Shown here in pieces: positions 14,939 through 24,258 of a stretch of DNA of 64,000 nucleotides; position 1 is the stretch's first letter; the number at the start of each line of letters is the position of its first letter. Under the pieces are notes generated by a model. It worked only from the letters and a program-made list of their open reading frames with translations, was not told where the DNA came from and ran no database searches. The translations under genes and the position numbers were made by a program. Source of the DNA: Lysinibacillus fusiformis (GTDB taxonomy: Bacteria > Bacillota > Bacilli > Bacillales_A > Planococcaceae); the NCBI RefSeq assembly GCF_003049525.1, contig NZ_PYWL01000004.1:62001-126000 (forward strand), read 5' to 3'.

Positions 14939-15668
14939 TTGCTTTTACAAATAAAAAGGATGGTCGGCGAAGTTCCTTTTCAATAGAAGGAAGCCGTTGA
15001 ATAGCTTCCTCGCTTGGCTGAGGTTCAACCATTTTGTCGATCGATAAGCCATGGTCGATTAATGTATTGATGATTGTAGCAATAGTGCGATGATATTTGA
15101 CCACTCCGTCTACCAGCCATGTTTGCTGTCTTATGCCTTCTTCTTGGTAATTATCCATTGCATAGTGTAGCCGTTTACCTTGTTCATCGTAAATCCAATT
15201 ACCCTCCTTCGTTCGGCGAGCAGTAGCAATCGGATGCTCCACGGAGAAAATAAAAACGCCGTCTGGACGTAGCATTTGGGCAATTTGTCTAATGACTGCC
15301 TCAAAATTTTTAACATAATGAAGCGAAAGTGAGCTTGTTATACAATCAAAACGATTGGCGGATGCTTCATAATCCTCAATTGCTTGAAGCTGATAATCAA
15401 TTTGTGGATGTGCATTTTCTGACTGAGCGATGGACAGCATATTACTTGAAACGTCCAAAGCAGTCACATGCTTGGCGTGGTGTTGGATACAGTATTGGGC
15501 GAAGTCACCCATGCCACAGCCAATATCGAGCATTTCTAAATTCGTTAAAGAGGGCAGTAATGATTTCATGGTAGGCTGCTCTAATAAGCGATTATAATTA
15601 GATGGTCTTTGCCGTAATGCCTTGTATTGATGGAAAAATTCAGGGTTGTCATAAATATTTTGTTTCAT
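14931..15668 (-). CDS. class I SAM-dependent methyltransferase
   Basis: The 245-residue protein contains SAM motif I MLDIGCGMGDFAQYC (about residues 47-61), motif II VTALDVSSNML, and SSLSLHYVKNFEAVIRQIAQMLRPDGVFIFSVEHP. The last motif is a signature of the Methyltransf_11/UbiE-like class that acts on small molecules. GGAGGTTATA precedes ATG 15668, so the eight extra residues upstream are not used. The substrate is unknown. It is convergent with the acetyltransferase operon and shares its terminator. Confidence 0.85.
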   Translation of the reverse strand: MKQNIYDNPEFFHQYKALRQRPSNYNRLLEQPTMKSLLPSLTNLEMLDIGCGMGDFAQYCIQHHAKHVTALDVSSNMLSIAQSENAHPQIDYQLQAIEDYEASANRFDCITSSLSLHYVKNFEAVIRQIAQMLRPDGVFIFSVEHPIATARRTKEGNWIYDEQGKRLHYAMDNYQEEGIRQQTWLVDGVVKYHRTIATIINTLIDHGLSIDKMVEPQPSEEAIQRLPSIEKELRRPSFLFVKAKK

Positions 15669-15812
15669 TATAACCTCCAGCTTGTGAAACATAACGTTAT
15701 GTCATTTGTGCGCACTCTTATTTTCCCATGCGAGACGAAAAAGAAATAGACTTATAATCCGATTTTTTGTAAGATGTAGATAGAGGCATGCCATCATTTA
15801 ATAACGATTAAA

Positions 15813-15845
15813 TTCCATATATTAACAAATATATGGTTTGTTTTT
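15813..15845 (+). terminator. AT-rich hairpin with T run upstream of the CPBP-like gene
   Basis: CCATATAT and ATATATGG pair around TAACAA and are followed by TTTGTTTTTTG. It has terminator form but lies 15 bases before a gene start, so it could be an attenuator or an operator rather than the end of a transcript. Confidence 0.45.
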
Positions 15846-15859
15846 TGAGGAGGAAACTA

Positions 15860-16525
15860 ATGAAAAATTATGTTCTACTCAGGACGATGTTTTGTATATA
15901 TAGCCTCACAGTTTTGACCCATTATTTTCTGACTTTCCTAGAGCATGGAAGAGCATTTTTTGTTACCATGATCATCCCACTACTATCAGTGATTATTGTT
16001 CAAAAGATTTTCACCAAGCTACCCATCCTATCAACTTTTTCCTTCACAAAGCCTAAATGGTCATGGCTCCTAGCCAGTATTTTCATCCCTTTTTTGTTAG
16101 GTCTCCTAGTACATAGTTATTTTTACTTGACGCATCATCCATCTTTTCTCATCATCACCCCATCTCAACTGAGTATGTTATTACTAATAGGGCTCACCAT
16201 TAGTACAGGCTTGGCTTTACTAGAAGTAGTCGTCTGGCGAGGCAACTTTCATGTATATTTGCGGCAACGCTATAGCTTTTGGTCGACCGCTACCCTTACT
16301 GGAGTAGGGCGGTCTTTATGGCATCTACCTATAGTTGTACTATATAAGCCCTATATGATGCCAGCTGTTGGAATACCTGCGTATTTGTTGCTCCTTTTTG
16401 TGTTATCCATCGTGCTTTCAATCATTCGAGAAGTAGGTCAATCCATTGTGCCTGTTGCTATTTCATGGAATGATGAATGTCTTTTACTTAGGGGTTATTC
16501 AGAGTATGACCGTTTCTCCAGATAA
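15860..16525 (+). CDS. CPBP/CAAX-protease-like membrane protein, probably inactive
   Basis: The 221-residue protein has about six to seven membrane helices and the CPBP pattern: WRGNFHVYLRQRYSFWSTATLTGVG with SLWHLP, then SIVPVAISWN. The first motif should read EExxxR but shows EVVVWR, so the second glutamate is missing. The last motif lacks its histidine before the N. The WHLP histidine is kept. The family cleaves prenylated or peptide substrates within the membrane, and loss of two key positions implies a non-catalytic role or decay. GAGGAGG precedes ATG 15860. Confidence 0.65.
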   Translation: MKNYVLLRTMFCIYSLTVLTHYFLTFLEHGRAFFVTMIIPLLSVIIVQKIFTKLPILSTFSFTKPKWSWLLASIFIPFLLGLLVHSYFYLTHHPSFLIITPSQLSMLLLIGLTISTGLALLEVVVWRGNFHVYLRQRYSFWSTATLTGVGRSLWHLPIVVLYKPYMMPAVGIPAYLLLLFVLSIVLSIIREVGQSIVPVAISWNDECLLLRGYSEYDRFSR

Positions 16526-16701
16526 CCAAGAGATCGTCAAATGTCTTACGATTATCTTGTTCCTCTTCCTTTATTGCCATAAAAATGTAACAATTTTTAA
16601 AAATTAAAAAATTAAAAGGAAAATATGGCACTTCTTGTCATCTGTAGCGTTCTTATTATTTGGAAGCAAATTCCGTATTAAAAGACGTTGGAGGGATTTA
16701 G

Positions 16702-17871
16702 TTGAATCAAGAAACCTTATTATCCTTTAGTAGCAATTCCTTATTTATTGCCTTCATTCTACTACTGATTGCGATTGTGCCATTAGGGCTTGCCGTCAAA
16801 TCGAAAGGGAAGATGTTTGGCAAGCTAGGTATACTTCTTACTTATGCAGCCTTTGTCCTGCAACTCGTTTATTTCGTGGTGAGATGGGTAGCTGTAGAGC
16901 ATGCACCCGTCAGCAATATGTATGAATTTATGACGTTCTTTGGCATCATGCTCACAGGGAGTTATCTCATCATCCATTTTTTATACAAGCAGCTTGTTGT
17001 GGGCTTATTTACAATTCCTGTGTCATTAATCATTCTTGGCTATGGAAGCGTTTTTGCGAAAGAAGTGTCACCACTCGTACCTTCCTTGCAGAGTCACTGG
17101 TTAACGATACATGTGATGACCGTCGCTTTTTCCAGTGCGATTCTATCGGTATCCTTTGCCACTGGATTAATATTTTTATTAAGCACATTGGATGTTTCCA
17201 AAAGATCCATCCATACATATTCGTTAGAATTTGTCTTGTATTGCTTAGTTGTCGTAATTGGATTTATCGGCATTTCGACTTTTTTCAGCCTAACAGCGGA
17301 TGACCTACAAGTACAATTCGAGAATGTTCAAGGTCAATCAGAAAAAGCAGTCTATTCCATGAAACCCTTAATCGTGAATAAAGGAGCAGTCACAGAAAAT
17401 GGTGATTCCGCTGGTTTAATCGAAATAACAAATAAAATAGATGCTAAAAAGTTAAATTCGATTGTCTGGGCATTTATGATTGGTACGGTCTTATATGTTG
17501 CCATTCGTCTGGCTACAAGAAAATCGGTGAGTGCTACATTAAAGCCATGGACAAGTCGGGTTCAGCCACAATTAATGGATGAAATCTCCTATCGAGCAGT
17601 TGTCATTGGCTTCCCACTATTTGCATTAGGTGGGCTGTTATTTGCCATGATTTGGGCACAAATAGCTTGGAGCCGGTATTGGGGATGGGACCCTAAAGAG
17701 GTTTGGGCGCTAATTACTTTTTTATTCTATGCAGCCTTTCTCCATTTCCGCTTATCCAAAGGCTGGGAAGGGGAGAAAACAGCCTGGCTTGCCATCATTG
17801 GCTTCGGTATCATCGTGTTTAATCAGGTGTTTGTTAATCTAGTGATTGCAGGCTTGCATTCTTATGCGTAG
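16702..17871 (+). CDS. resC: cytochrome c biogenesis protein, ResC/CcsA type
   Basis: The 389-residue polytopic membrane protein carries the haem-handling WWD-type signature WSRYWGWDPKEVWALITF (about residues 324-341). Conserved histidines lie at EHAPVSNMYEF and WLTIHVMT, as in System II cytochrome c maturation. It works with ResB/Ccs1 to export haem and attach it to apocytochromes outside. The TTG start follows GGAGGGATTTAG. The usual resA and resB partners are not adjacent, so this is a stand-alone copy, and its partner must be elsewhere if it is functional. The gene is followed by a small membrane protein. Confidence 0.88.
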   Translation: MNQETLLSFSSNSLFIAFILLLIAIVPLGLAVKSKGKMFGKLGILLTYAAFVLQLVYFVVRWVAVEHAPVSNMYEFMTFFGIMLTGSYLIIHFLYKQLVVGLFTIPVSLIILGYGSVFAKEVSPLVPSLQSHWLTIHVMTVAFSSAILSVSFATGLIFLLSTLDVSKRSIHTYSLEFVLYCLVVVIGFIGISTFFSLTADDLQVQFENVQGQSEKAVYSMKPLIVNKGAVTENGDSAGLIEITNKIDAKKLNSIVWAFMIGTVLYVAIRLATRKSVSATLKPWTSRVQPQLMDEISYRAVVIGFPLFALGGLLFAMIWAQIAWSRYWGWDPKEVWALITFLFYAAFLHFRLSKGWEGEKTAWLAIIGFGIIVFNQVFVNLVIAGLHSYA

Positions 17872-17970
17872 GGACCATTTGCCATTTGATGCCGAAGAAG
17901 CAACGCATTTAGATAGAAAGGACGCCTTCAACTTATTCAAGCGAAGCCATATAATGAAAGGAAAAACTCG

Positions 17971-18381
17971 ATGACCATGTCCTTTTTTCTAAAATTGAAT
18001 ATTGTTAGTCTGCTGTACGGTTGGATTTTCTTTATATGTATGACATTACAACTCAATTATTATCGATTACTACGACTTACAGGCTGGACAGCTGACAATT
18101 TGGATCTTTTCTTGCTTATTGTTCAATTAGTAGGCCTTAGCGTAGCGACGATATTTATATATAAGCTCGCCGTTATGTGGCTTGGGCATCGTCTTTGGAT
18201 TTATGCAACAATGATTCTATGGTTACCGTATACTGTGATTTTCACGATGGTTTTTACCTACCTGTTTCCCATTTCCGATCGAGGAGATATGCCAGTACCT
18301 GTGCAAGGGCTTATTCTGTTGGTCATGCTTTGGGGATATCCGTTGTATATTGCCATCATAAGTCTTGCTGCGAGGACATAA
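17971..18381 (+). CDS. four-helix membrane protein of unknown function
   Basis: ATG 17971 follows AAAGGAAAAACTCG. The 136-residue product has four strongly hydrophobic segments (about residues 9-27, 43-65, 73-97 and 109-132) joined by short loops, with few charged residues. No motif was recognised. It lies 100 bases downstream of the ResC-like gene and may share its transcript, ending at the terminator that follows. Confidence 0.6.
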   Translation: MTMSFFLKLNIVSLLYGWIFFICMTLQLNYYRLLRLTGWTADNLDLFLLIVQLVGLSVATIFIYKLAVMWLGHRLWIYATMILWLPYTVIFTMVFTYLFPISDRGDMPVPVQGLILLVMLWGYPLYIAIISLAART

Positions 18382-18418
18382 AAAAAGAGACATCTTCAAA
18401 GTGGATGTCTCTTTTTTC
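18380..18418. terminator. bidirectional terminator
   Basis: AAAAAAGAGACATC and GATGTCTCTTTTTT form a strong stem flanked by A and T runs. It lies between the convergent membrane-protein and cold-shock genes and can serve both. Confidence 0.88.
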
Positions 18419-18444
18419 ATTTGCTCGTCTATGTTTGGTGAATA

Positions 18445-18645
18445 TTATATTTTCACTACATTCGTTGCTTGAGGTCCGCGGTTGCCTTCTTCTACGCCGA
18501 ATTCAACTTTTTGGCCCTCTTCTAAAGTTTTGAAGCCATCTGTTTGGATAGCTGAGAAATGTACGAATACATCATTGCCACCTTCAACTGCAATGAAGCC
18601 AAAACCTTTTTCTGCGTTAAACCATTTTACTGTCCCTTGTGTCAT
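18445..18645 (-). CDS. cold-shock protein (CspB family)
   Basis: The 66-residue product [18 protein letters not shown]... is a complete cold-shock domain with RNP1 (KGFGFI, residues 13-18) and RNP2 (VFVHFS, about 27-32). It binds single-stranded RNA and DNA and acts as an RNA chaperone. ATG 18645 follows GGGAGGGTGTTTAC, and the longer frame from 18687 is rejected. A -10 box at 18775-18780 implies an untranslated leader of about 120 bases, typical of thermosensitive cold-shock mRNAs. Confidence 0.95.
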   Translation of the reverse strand: MTQGTVKWFNAEKGFGFIAVEGGNDVFVHFSAIQTDGFKTLEEGQKVEFGVEEGNRGPQATNVVKI

Positions 18646-18780
18646 GTAAACACCCTCCCAAAAAAATTCAACAATCAATTTCTTCAATACATATAAAAAG
18701 CGGATTCAAAAGCTGTATTACCTTTGAATACAAGTTTTTAATCGTAGCAATGAAGTAATGTAATTATTAGCTTTATTATA
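18646..18780 (-). promoter_or_regulatory. promoter and long 5' leader of the cold-shock gene
   Basis: On the minus strand a TATAAT box lies at 18775-18780. Transcription would start near 18768, leaving about 120 untranslated bases before the ATG. Long structured leaders that refold in the cold are known for this family. No individual hairpin is claimed. Confidence 0.5.
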
Positions 18781-18872
18781 GTACAGAATTGTTTGTATAT
18801 CCAGTAAATTCCGTTTTTAGTAAGAAAAAATTTACAATTGTAATCTATTAGTAATGAAATGTTCTTCTAGCA

Positions 18873-19499
18873 TTAGTTAATCCATGCTTTTTCCTTTGCT
18901 ACAATTACTGCCTCTGCACGAGATTCAACGTTTAATTTAACGAATAGTTTCGATAAATAATTCTCTACGGTTCTTTGGGTCACACCGATAGCAGACGCAA
19001 TGGCTTTATTTGTACAGCCTTGAGCTACGAGCTGTAAAATTTCCTGTTCTTTATCGCTGAGTAATACTTCCTGCTGGGTATTCGGCAAATTGGATCGTTG
19101 CTGGACAAAATCTAAGAAGTCTGCTGCCAGTAATATTTCGCCACGTAGAGCTGCTTGAATCGTTTGGATGACTTGCTCTTTTGTAGCTAGTTTTGATAAT
19201 AAGCCATCAATCTTTTTCTCAATTAATAGCTCATAATAATCGGCAAGCTCGTAGCCTGTATAGAGAATAATGAGGGCCTCTGGTTGTTTTTTCTTGATCA
19301 TTTCTGCTAGTTGGATACCGTTGATCGGTTTCATATTAATATCAATGAGAAATAACTGAAAGGCTTCCGTATCCATTCTTAGTAAAACTGCTGCACTATC
19401 CTGCTCTGTTTCAATCTGGACATTGACTAAATCCTGTAACAATGTTTTTGTACCATCTAAAACGACAGGATGGTCATCTATAATAAGTATGTTCATCAT
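18873..19499 (-). CDS. LuxR/NarL-type response regulator, ComA-like
   Basis: The 208-residue protein has a receiver domain (acidic pocket IDDHP, phospho-acceptor Asp in FLIDINMKP near residue 56, and the conserved Lys in LLSKLATKEQ) and a C-terminal LuxR helix-turn-helix (SDKEQEILQLVAQGCTNKAIASAIGVTQRTVENYLSKLFVKL). The ATGATG at 19499-19494 follows GAGGACGGGG. It overlaps the histidine kinase gene by 26 bases, so the two form one operon and a cognate pair. By sequence type it resembles B. subtilis ComA. Its regulon is not visible here, though the repeat cluster at 21741-21810 is a candidate target. Confidence 0.88.
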   Translation of the reverse strand: MMNILIIDDHPVVLDGTKTLLQDLVNVQIETEQDSAAVLLRMDTEAFQLFLIDINMKPINGIQLAEMIKKKQPEALIILYTGYELADYYELLIEKKIDGLLSKLATKEQVIQTIQAALRGEILLAADFLDFVQQRSNLPNTQQEVLLSDKEQEILQLVAQGCTNKAIASAIGVTQRTVENYLSKLFVKLNVESRAEAVIVAKEKAWIN

Positions 19500-21672
19500 A
19501 TGAATCCCCGTCCTCTTGTATTTGAATAAAAATATGCATACCTTCATTGTGTCTAGATTGGATGGTGATGTCCCCGTTAAAGGCACGGACACGCTCACGA
19601 ATTCCATTAATGCCCATGGAAGCTGAGGACTGAATTAAATCCTCAATATCACAGCCTACCCCATTATCTTCATATTGTAGAATAAAGCCTTGAGGTATCG
19701 CTCGTAGAGTTAGTGAAACTTCTGTAGCATTAGCGTGTTTAATCGCATTATTTAATAGCTCCTGAACTAGGCGATAGACGACTAGATGGAGCGTGGCATC
19801 CTGAAATTCCACTCGTTCAATTTGAGAGCTTACTAAAAAGTCAGCCCGTATTTTTACCTTTTGTATTAATTTTTTTAGGGCTATTTGTAAGCCGAAAGTA
19901 TCGAGTAATGGTGGACTTAAATTCTCACAATACTCTCGTAGATCCTTTGTGGCATTCAGGAGCTGTTCACGAATATCCAAAATGGTGTCCCTTTGAATAA
20001 TAGGAGTGCCAGCAAGGACATCGAGTTCTCTTGCTAAATGTAGCTGCTCCTGCAAAATCGTATCATGTAGTTCCTGAGCTAAAATACTCTTTTCCTTCTC
20101 AATAATATTCCATAATAGTTTATCAAGCCAAGGAAGCGGTGTATCACTGGTGTTTTTCATATGTTGAACTTCGAGTACTAAATCTTCAATTTGCTGTAAA
20201 TTATTAATAGACATTGAAACATAAAGTGCGAGTAGCTCTAGCCATAATAATTCTTCCTTTTGTAGCGTATGCTTTATTTCTAACATTATTTTTTCGTCAC
20301 CTGCATCATGCAGCAGCAATTTTGTGTAGTAGCTTCCGAGCATGGGAGCTGGTGTATCCTCTGTGACCGTTCTTATAAGAAAGGCTGTCGTGCCTAATTT
20401 TTCAGTAATTTCAAACTTAAAGCGTTCCAGTAATTCTTGTTGATTTTTAGCCTTGCCCATACGTTGCACGGCGGCATATAAATTATGTACATAATTTCCA
20501 GTAGAAGAAAAAATAATTTTTCGATACTTAAAATCAATACGTTCCTTAATATAAAAACTAGCCATCATCACCATGAAAACTAGTAAAAAAATACTTGTAA
20601 CATGGACTACAGATAATTGACCCATAAACAAAAGGGCAATACCTGTTGTCAGTAGAAGGGCACTGAAAAACGCCAGTGTCGAATAATAACGTAATCGTGA
20701 TAATTGGTATTCAATATCAAATAATCGTTCATTCACTTGGATGAACAGAAATGAAAAAGGAATAAATAATAAAAATAACGCGGCGATATCAGCATGTAAT
20801 AACGGCTTATTACCTAAAATTTCAGGTGTCACGAAAAAGATCAGGAATGGCAAAAATGGAATGATAAAGGCTATGGCAATCAACCGAATTTTAGCTAATT
20901 TTGTGCGCAAATAACTTGTTAATAAAATATAAATAGCGTACAGCACAAGGATTGCGAATATACCTAAGTTTAGGAGAGGAGTAATCTCTCGGAATGAAGG
21001 TATAAAACCTTCCAGAAAGTAACAACCTGGGATGACCAATGATGAAAAATAAAGCCATTTGCTGTCAATATAAGCCCATTTGATTTGAAGGTAACGGAAA
21101 AAGTGCTGTAAAAAATGAATGAATAGCACCATGCATAAAATAATACATAGGCCAATCACAATCTGGCCAATAAGATTGCCCCTTGCCGATGCCCCTGTAC
21201 TAATATAGGCCAACGAACAGGTTAACAAAAATAAAGTCAATAAAAATGTCGGAGGGTTATCTTTATTGCGTTGCCATAAATAAATGGCCACACCGAAAGC
21301 TAAAAGAAAATAAAAGATCGGGAATAGAATTTGCAAATATAATTCTTCTGGCATATCAATATGCTTCACATCAATTGTTTGAATAGTCCCATCAGTCTTT
21401 TGGATAGTTAATTGTTTAGCACTTCTAATCAGTGAGAACAATCGCACAGAGCGATTTTCCAAAGCTGGCTGCCCATCAATAGCTAGTACAATATCACCCC
21501 GTTCGATATTTTTTTGATGAGCCCATGAAGTGTAGTAGCTATCCATAATAGCTGCTTGCCCATTTGTTGTATCAAGGGTGAGACTAATAAACGGTGTTTT
21601 TATGGCAATCGCTAATACGTAAATGCCGAGCATTAAATAGGTAAGAAAAATACAATATGTCCATTTTTTCAT
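19474..21672 (-). CDS. ComP-like membrane sensor histidine kinase
   Basis: The 732-residue protein begins with a membrane helix (about 7-29). A PDZ-like extracellular segment follows (about 50-100, ERGDIVLAIDGQPALENRS), then a block of about eight further helices (110-370), a GAF-like or linker region, and a HisKA_3 kinase core. The core has the phospho-acceptor H536 in QELHDTILQEQLHL, the N box LLNNAIKHANA and the G box DNGVG. This order is that of ComP, the quorum-sensing kinase of B. subtilis. No comQ or comX precursor gene lies beside it, so its signal is unknown. It is transcribed from the divergent region at 21673-21861. Confidence 0.85.
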   Translation of the reverse strand: MKKWTYCIFLTYLMLGIYVLAIAIKTPFISLTLDTTNGQAAIMDSYYTSWAHQKNIERGDIVLAIDGQPALENRSVRLFSLIRSAKQLTIQKTDGTIQTIDVKHIDMPEELYLQILFPIFYFLLAFGVAIYLWQRNKDNPPTFLLTLFLLTCSLAYISTGASARGNLIGQIVIGLCIILCMVLFIHFLQHFFRYLQIKWAYIDSKWLYFSSLVIPGCYFLEGFIPSFREITPLLNLGIFAILVLYAIYILLTSYLRTKLAKIRLIAIAFIIPFLPFLIFFVTPEILGNKPLLHADIAALFLLFIPFSFLFIQVNERLFDIEYQLSRLRYYSTLAFFSALLLTTGIALLFMGQLSVVHVTSIFLLVFMVMMASFYIKERIDFKYRKIIFSSTGNYVHNLYAAVQRMGKAKNQQELLERFKFEITEKLGTTAFLIRTVTEDTPAPMLGSYYTKLLLHDAGDEKIMLEIKHTLQKEELLWLELLALYVSMSINNLQQIEDLVLEVQHMKNTSDTPLPWLDKLLWNIIEKEKSILAQELHDTILQEQLHLARELDVLAGTPIIQRDTILDIREQLLNATKDLREYCENLSPPLLDTFGLQIALKKLIQKVKIRADFLVSSQIERVEFQDATLHLVVYRLVQELLNNAIKHANATEVSLTLRAIPQGFILQYEDNGVGCDIEDLIQSSASMGINGIRERVRAFNGDITIQSRHNEGMHIFIQIQEDGDSYDEHTYYR

Positions 21673-21740
21673 TTTGAAACCTCTGTTTGCTAGATGATAA
21701 TAAACTCCTATATATTATCGCTAATTATTGATAAATTTGG

Positions 21741-21810
21741 AATACCGAAATAGAGGCTTTCGGAAAACCACTATTGCGTTTTCGGAATGACGAAATAGTT
21801 TTTTCGGACA
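21741..21810. promoter_or_regulatory. cluster of CCGAAA/TTTCGG repeats in a divergent promoter region
   Basis: CCGAAATAG (21745), CTTTCGGAA (21757), TTTTCGGAA (21779), ACGAAATAG (21790) and TTTTCGGAC (21801) alternate as direct and inverted copies at 11- to 22-base spacing. The cluster lies between the kinase gene and the divergent membrane-protein gene. It could be the binding region of the ComA-like regulator, which is an inference. Confidence 0.5.
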
Positions 21811-21861
21811 TGGCTATGATAGTGTAAGTTTAATAATTATGACGAAAAGGGGGACGGTGAC

Positions 21862-22782
21862 GTGAAAAAAGGCGTTTTAACACTAATTCTTTTTTTCTTA
21901 ATCGCTTTGATTATGATCCCATTGACCACGAAGGCTAAAATGGTTCATGAAGATAAAGTCGAGGTTGAAATTTGTCTAATCGGTAGCGATAACCATTTTG
22001 TTTATAAAATTCCAAAGAGATTACATAAAGATATACCCTATACGGAGATGAGAAATGGCATACAAGCATCTTTAGCCAGTCATTGGGAAATTGAAGAAGC
22101 TCGCTACGATACGAATAAATCGGATGTTTCCTATACTTTTTACATTCAGGATTTATTCCAAGAAAAGCAAGATGGGCAGCTAAAAGTTGCCATTCCCTAT
22201 AGTATTTTGGTAGGGATGTTTGGAGAGCAAGATCCGATTCAATTGAAAATTTTAGCGAGTAAGTTATCGAATTGGACGGTGAACACGAAGGATTGGACAG
22301 CGCTCGGTTTTATGGAGCCTTTTACTTTTTTAAGTGAACGTCAATATGTTTATGAAGGAGCCGTGAATGATTTATTGAACCAAAGAGTAGGTCATTTTGA
22401 TGGTACGATTCAGAAACGTCCATTTATCCTTTACGCGGTCATCTATTTTAGTTTTATGGTAGTCCAATTGCTAGCTTGTTTTATTTTATCGAGACGATTA
22501 AAAAGGAAAGTCATCAACAATCCAGCCAATTTACATCAGTTCCGTAAACTAAATTATATGTACCAATCATTGCCAATCATGATTATTGTTGCACAAATTG
22601 TATTCCTTGTACTTTCGGGCTTGATTACGGCATTCGGTCTTTATTTTAGTCCTGGCATCGATTTATTAGTTATTGTTGGACCTGTTTTATTAAATATCAT
22701 CTTGCTTCCTACCTTCTTTGTCACAACAGAGAGTGAAATTTCAAGAGAGCTGAAGAACACTTCCTCCCATTCTGGCTTCTAA
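21862..22782 (+). CDS. membrane protein of unknown function with large outer domain
   Basis: The GTG start at 21862 follows AAAGGGGGACGGTGAC. The 306-residue product has an N-terminal signal-like helix (about 4-24), an extracellular domain of about 165 residues, and three C-terminal helices (about 192-212, 236-262 and 267-290) ending in a polar tail. No family is recognised. It is divergent from the ComP/ComA-like operon and shares its repeat-rich intergenic region, so control by that system is plausible. Confidence 0.65.
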   Translation: MKKGVLTLILFFLIALIMIPLTTKAKMVHEDKVEVEICLIGSDNHFVYKIPKRLHKDIPYTEMRNGIQASLASHWEIEEARYDTNKSDVSYTFYIQDLFQEKQDGQLKVAIPYSILVGMFGEQDPIQLKILASKLSNWTVNTKDWTALGFMEPFTFLSERQYVYEGAVNDLLNQRVGHFDGTIQKRPFILYAVIYFSFMVVQLLACFILSRRLKRKVINNPANLHQFRKLNYMYQSLPIMIIVAQIVFLVLSGLITAFGLYFSPGIDLLVIVGPVLLNIILLPTFFVTTESEISRELKNTSSHSGF

Positions 22783-22863
22783 TGAAATAATTTCTTCATA
22801 CGAAAATACGTGATGAAATGGTATAATGGTCAACAGCAAACTGGAAGGAGCTGTTGAAGAAAA

Positions 22864-23841
22864 ATGACGCATCCAGAAATGGCGTACTTAAATTTACTAC
22901 AACATATATTAGAAAATGGCACGAAAAAAGAGGATCGAACTGGGACGGGTACATATAGCGTCTTTGGTTATCAAATGCGTTTTGATTTAAGTAAAGGATT
23001 TCCTCTTTTAACGACAAAGCGCGTACCTTTTAAGCTTGTCGCGAGCGAATTATTATGGTTCATTAAAGGGGATACGAATATCCGTTATCTATTGCAACAT
23101 AATAATCATATTTGGGATGAATGGGCATTTAAAAAATGGGTTGAATCAGATGACTATACAGGACCAGATATGACTGATTTTGGTCGACGTTGTTTAGTGG
23201 ATGACGCATTTAATACATTGTATCAGCAAGAGTTAGCCTCATTTTGTGAGCGTGTCTTAGCATATGATGACTTTGCTCAAAAATACGGAGAGCTTGGCAA
23301 TGTCTATGGCAAGCAATGGCGGCATTGGACAACTTCTACTGGGGAAAGTATCGACCAGTTGCAGGATGTCATTCATCAAATCAAGCATAATCCAGATTCA
23401 CGCCGTATTATCGTCAATGCGTGGAACCCAGAGGATGTTATCAATGCAGGTGCGAAGGGCAGTAAAGCCGCATTGCCACCATGTCATGTCATGTTCCAAT
23501 TTTATGTATCTAATGGCAAATTAAGCTGTCAGCTCATGCAAAGAAGCTTGGACACTTTATTAGGCTGTCCTTTTAATATAGCTTCGTATGCATTGTTAAC
23601 ACATTTGATTGCACATGAGTGTGGATTAGAGGTAGGCGAATTTATTCATAGCATTGGGGACGCGCATATTTATGCGAACCATGTGGAACAAGTAAAAGAA
23701 CAGCTTGCTCGGGAGCCAAAGGAACTACCGACGTTACACATCAATCCAAATAAAGCATCGATTTTTGATATCGAGCTTGAGGATTTATCAATCGAGGGGT
23801 ATGATCCACATCCCGCTATTAAGGCTCCGATTGCCGTCTAA
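22864..23841 (+). CDS. thyA: thymidylate synthase (long form)
   Basis: The 325-residue enzyme methylates dUMP to dTMP with methylenetetrahydrofolate. Visible are the N-terminal [18 protein letters not shown], the catalytic cysteine C207 in [30 protein letters not shown] for dUMP binding, and HIYANHVEQ. The insertion of about 50 residues after [12 protein letters not shown] marks the long, Lactobacillus casei-like form. GGAGCTGTTGAAGAAAA precedes ATG 22864. In many Bacillaceae it is next to dfrA. Here dfrA is 28 kb away. Confidence 0.97.
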   Translation: MTHPEMAYLNLLQHILENGTKKEDRTGTGTYSVFGYQMRFDLSKGFPLLTTKRVPFKLVASELLWFIKGDTNIRYLLQHNNHIWDEWAFKKWVESDDYTGPDMTDFGRRCLVDDAFNTLYQQELASFCERVLAYDDFAQKYGELGNVYGKQWRHWTTSTGESIDQLQDVIHQIKHNPDSRRIIVNAWNPEDVINAGAKGSKAALPPCHVMFQFYVSNGKLSCQLMQRSLDTLLGCPFNIASYALLTHLIAHECGLEVGEFIHSIGDAHIYANHVEQVKEQLAREPKELPTLHINPNKASIFDIELEDLSIEGYDPHPAIKAPIAV

Positions 23842-23845
23842 CATA

Positions 23846-23877
23846 AACAGCAGCCATTTTGGTTGCTGTTTTTTTTG
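23846..23877 (+). terminator. rho-independent terminator of thyA
   Basis: AACAGCAGCC and GGTTGCTGTT pair around ATTTT and are followed by eight T residues. Confidence 0.9.
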
Positions 23878-24024
23878 GCACTATAACTAGGTCAAATTAT
23901 ATGTTTTGCTAAATAGGCTAGTAGTTGGATGACTGATAGCTAGGAAGTTGATTATAGTAATTGTGGGATTGTTAGCATTATTTGGAATGGGTAGTCGGTC
24001 AAATTTATGGTAGAGGTGAAAGTT

Positions 24025-24213
24025 GTGAAGAAAACAATGGTCCTTCCGGAAGTAGAAGAAAATGAGCAACAGTCCGATCATCTAGAACGAAAAAAGGTTT
24101 CCGAGCAACAAGCGCAGGACGCTAATACCTCCAATTTATCCCGGCAACAACTTTTCGACATGATGCAAGTGATTGAAGAAATCCGTATTAAAGGCTATAA
24201 AGAAAGACTATAA
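24025..24213 (+). CDS. small charged protein of unknown function
   Basis: GTG 24025 follows TAGAGGTGAAAGTT and gives 62 residues. The ATG at 24007 has no binding site. The product is very polar, rich in Glu, Gln and Lys, and probably helical or disordered in its first half. It ends in a compact segment RQQLFDMMQVIEEIRIKGYK. No family is recognised. It is followed by another small gene after 45 bases. Confidence 0.5.
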   Translation: MKKTMVLPEVEENEQQSDHLERKKVSEQQAQDANTSNLSRQQLFDMMQVIEEIRIKGYKERL

Positions 24214-24258
24214 ATGTAAGCGCCTTCTAAGCTATAATGGCTGAGGAGGTGTTTTTTT

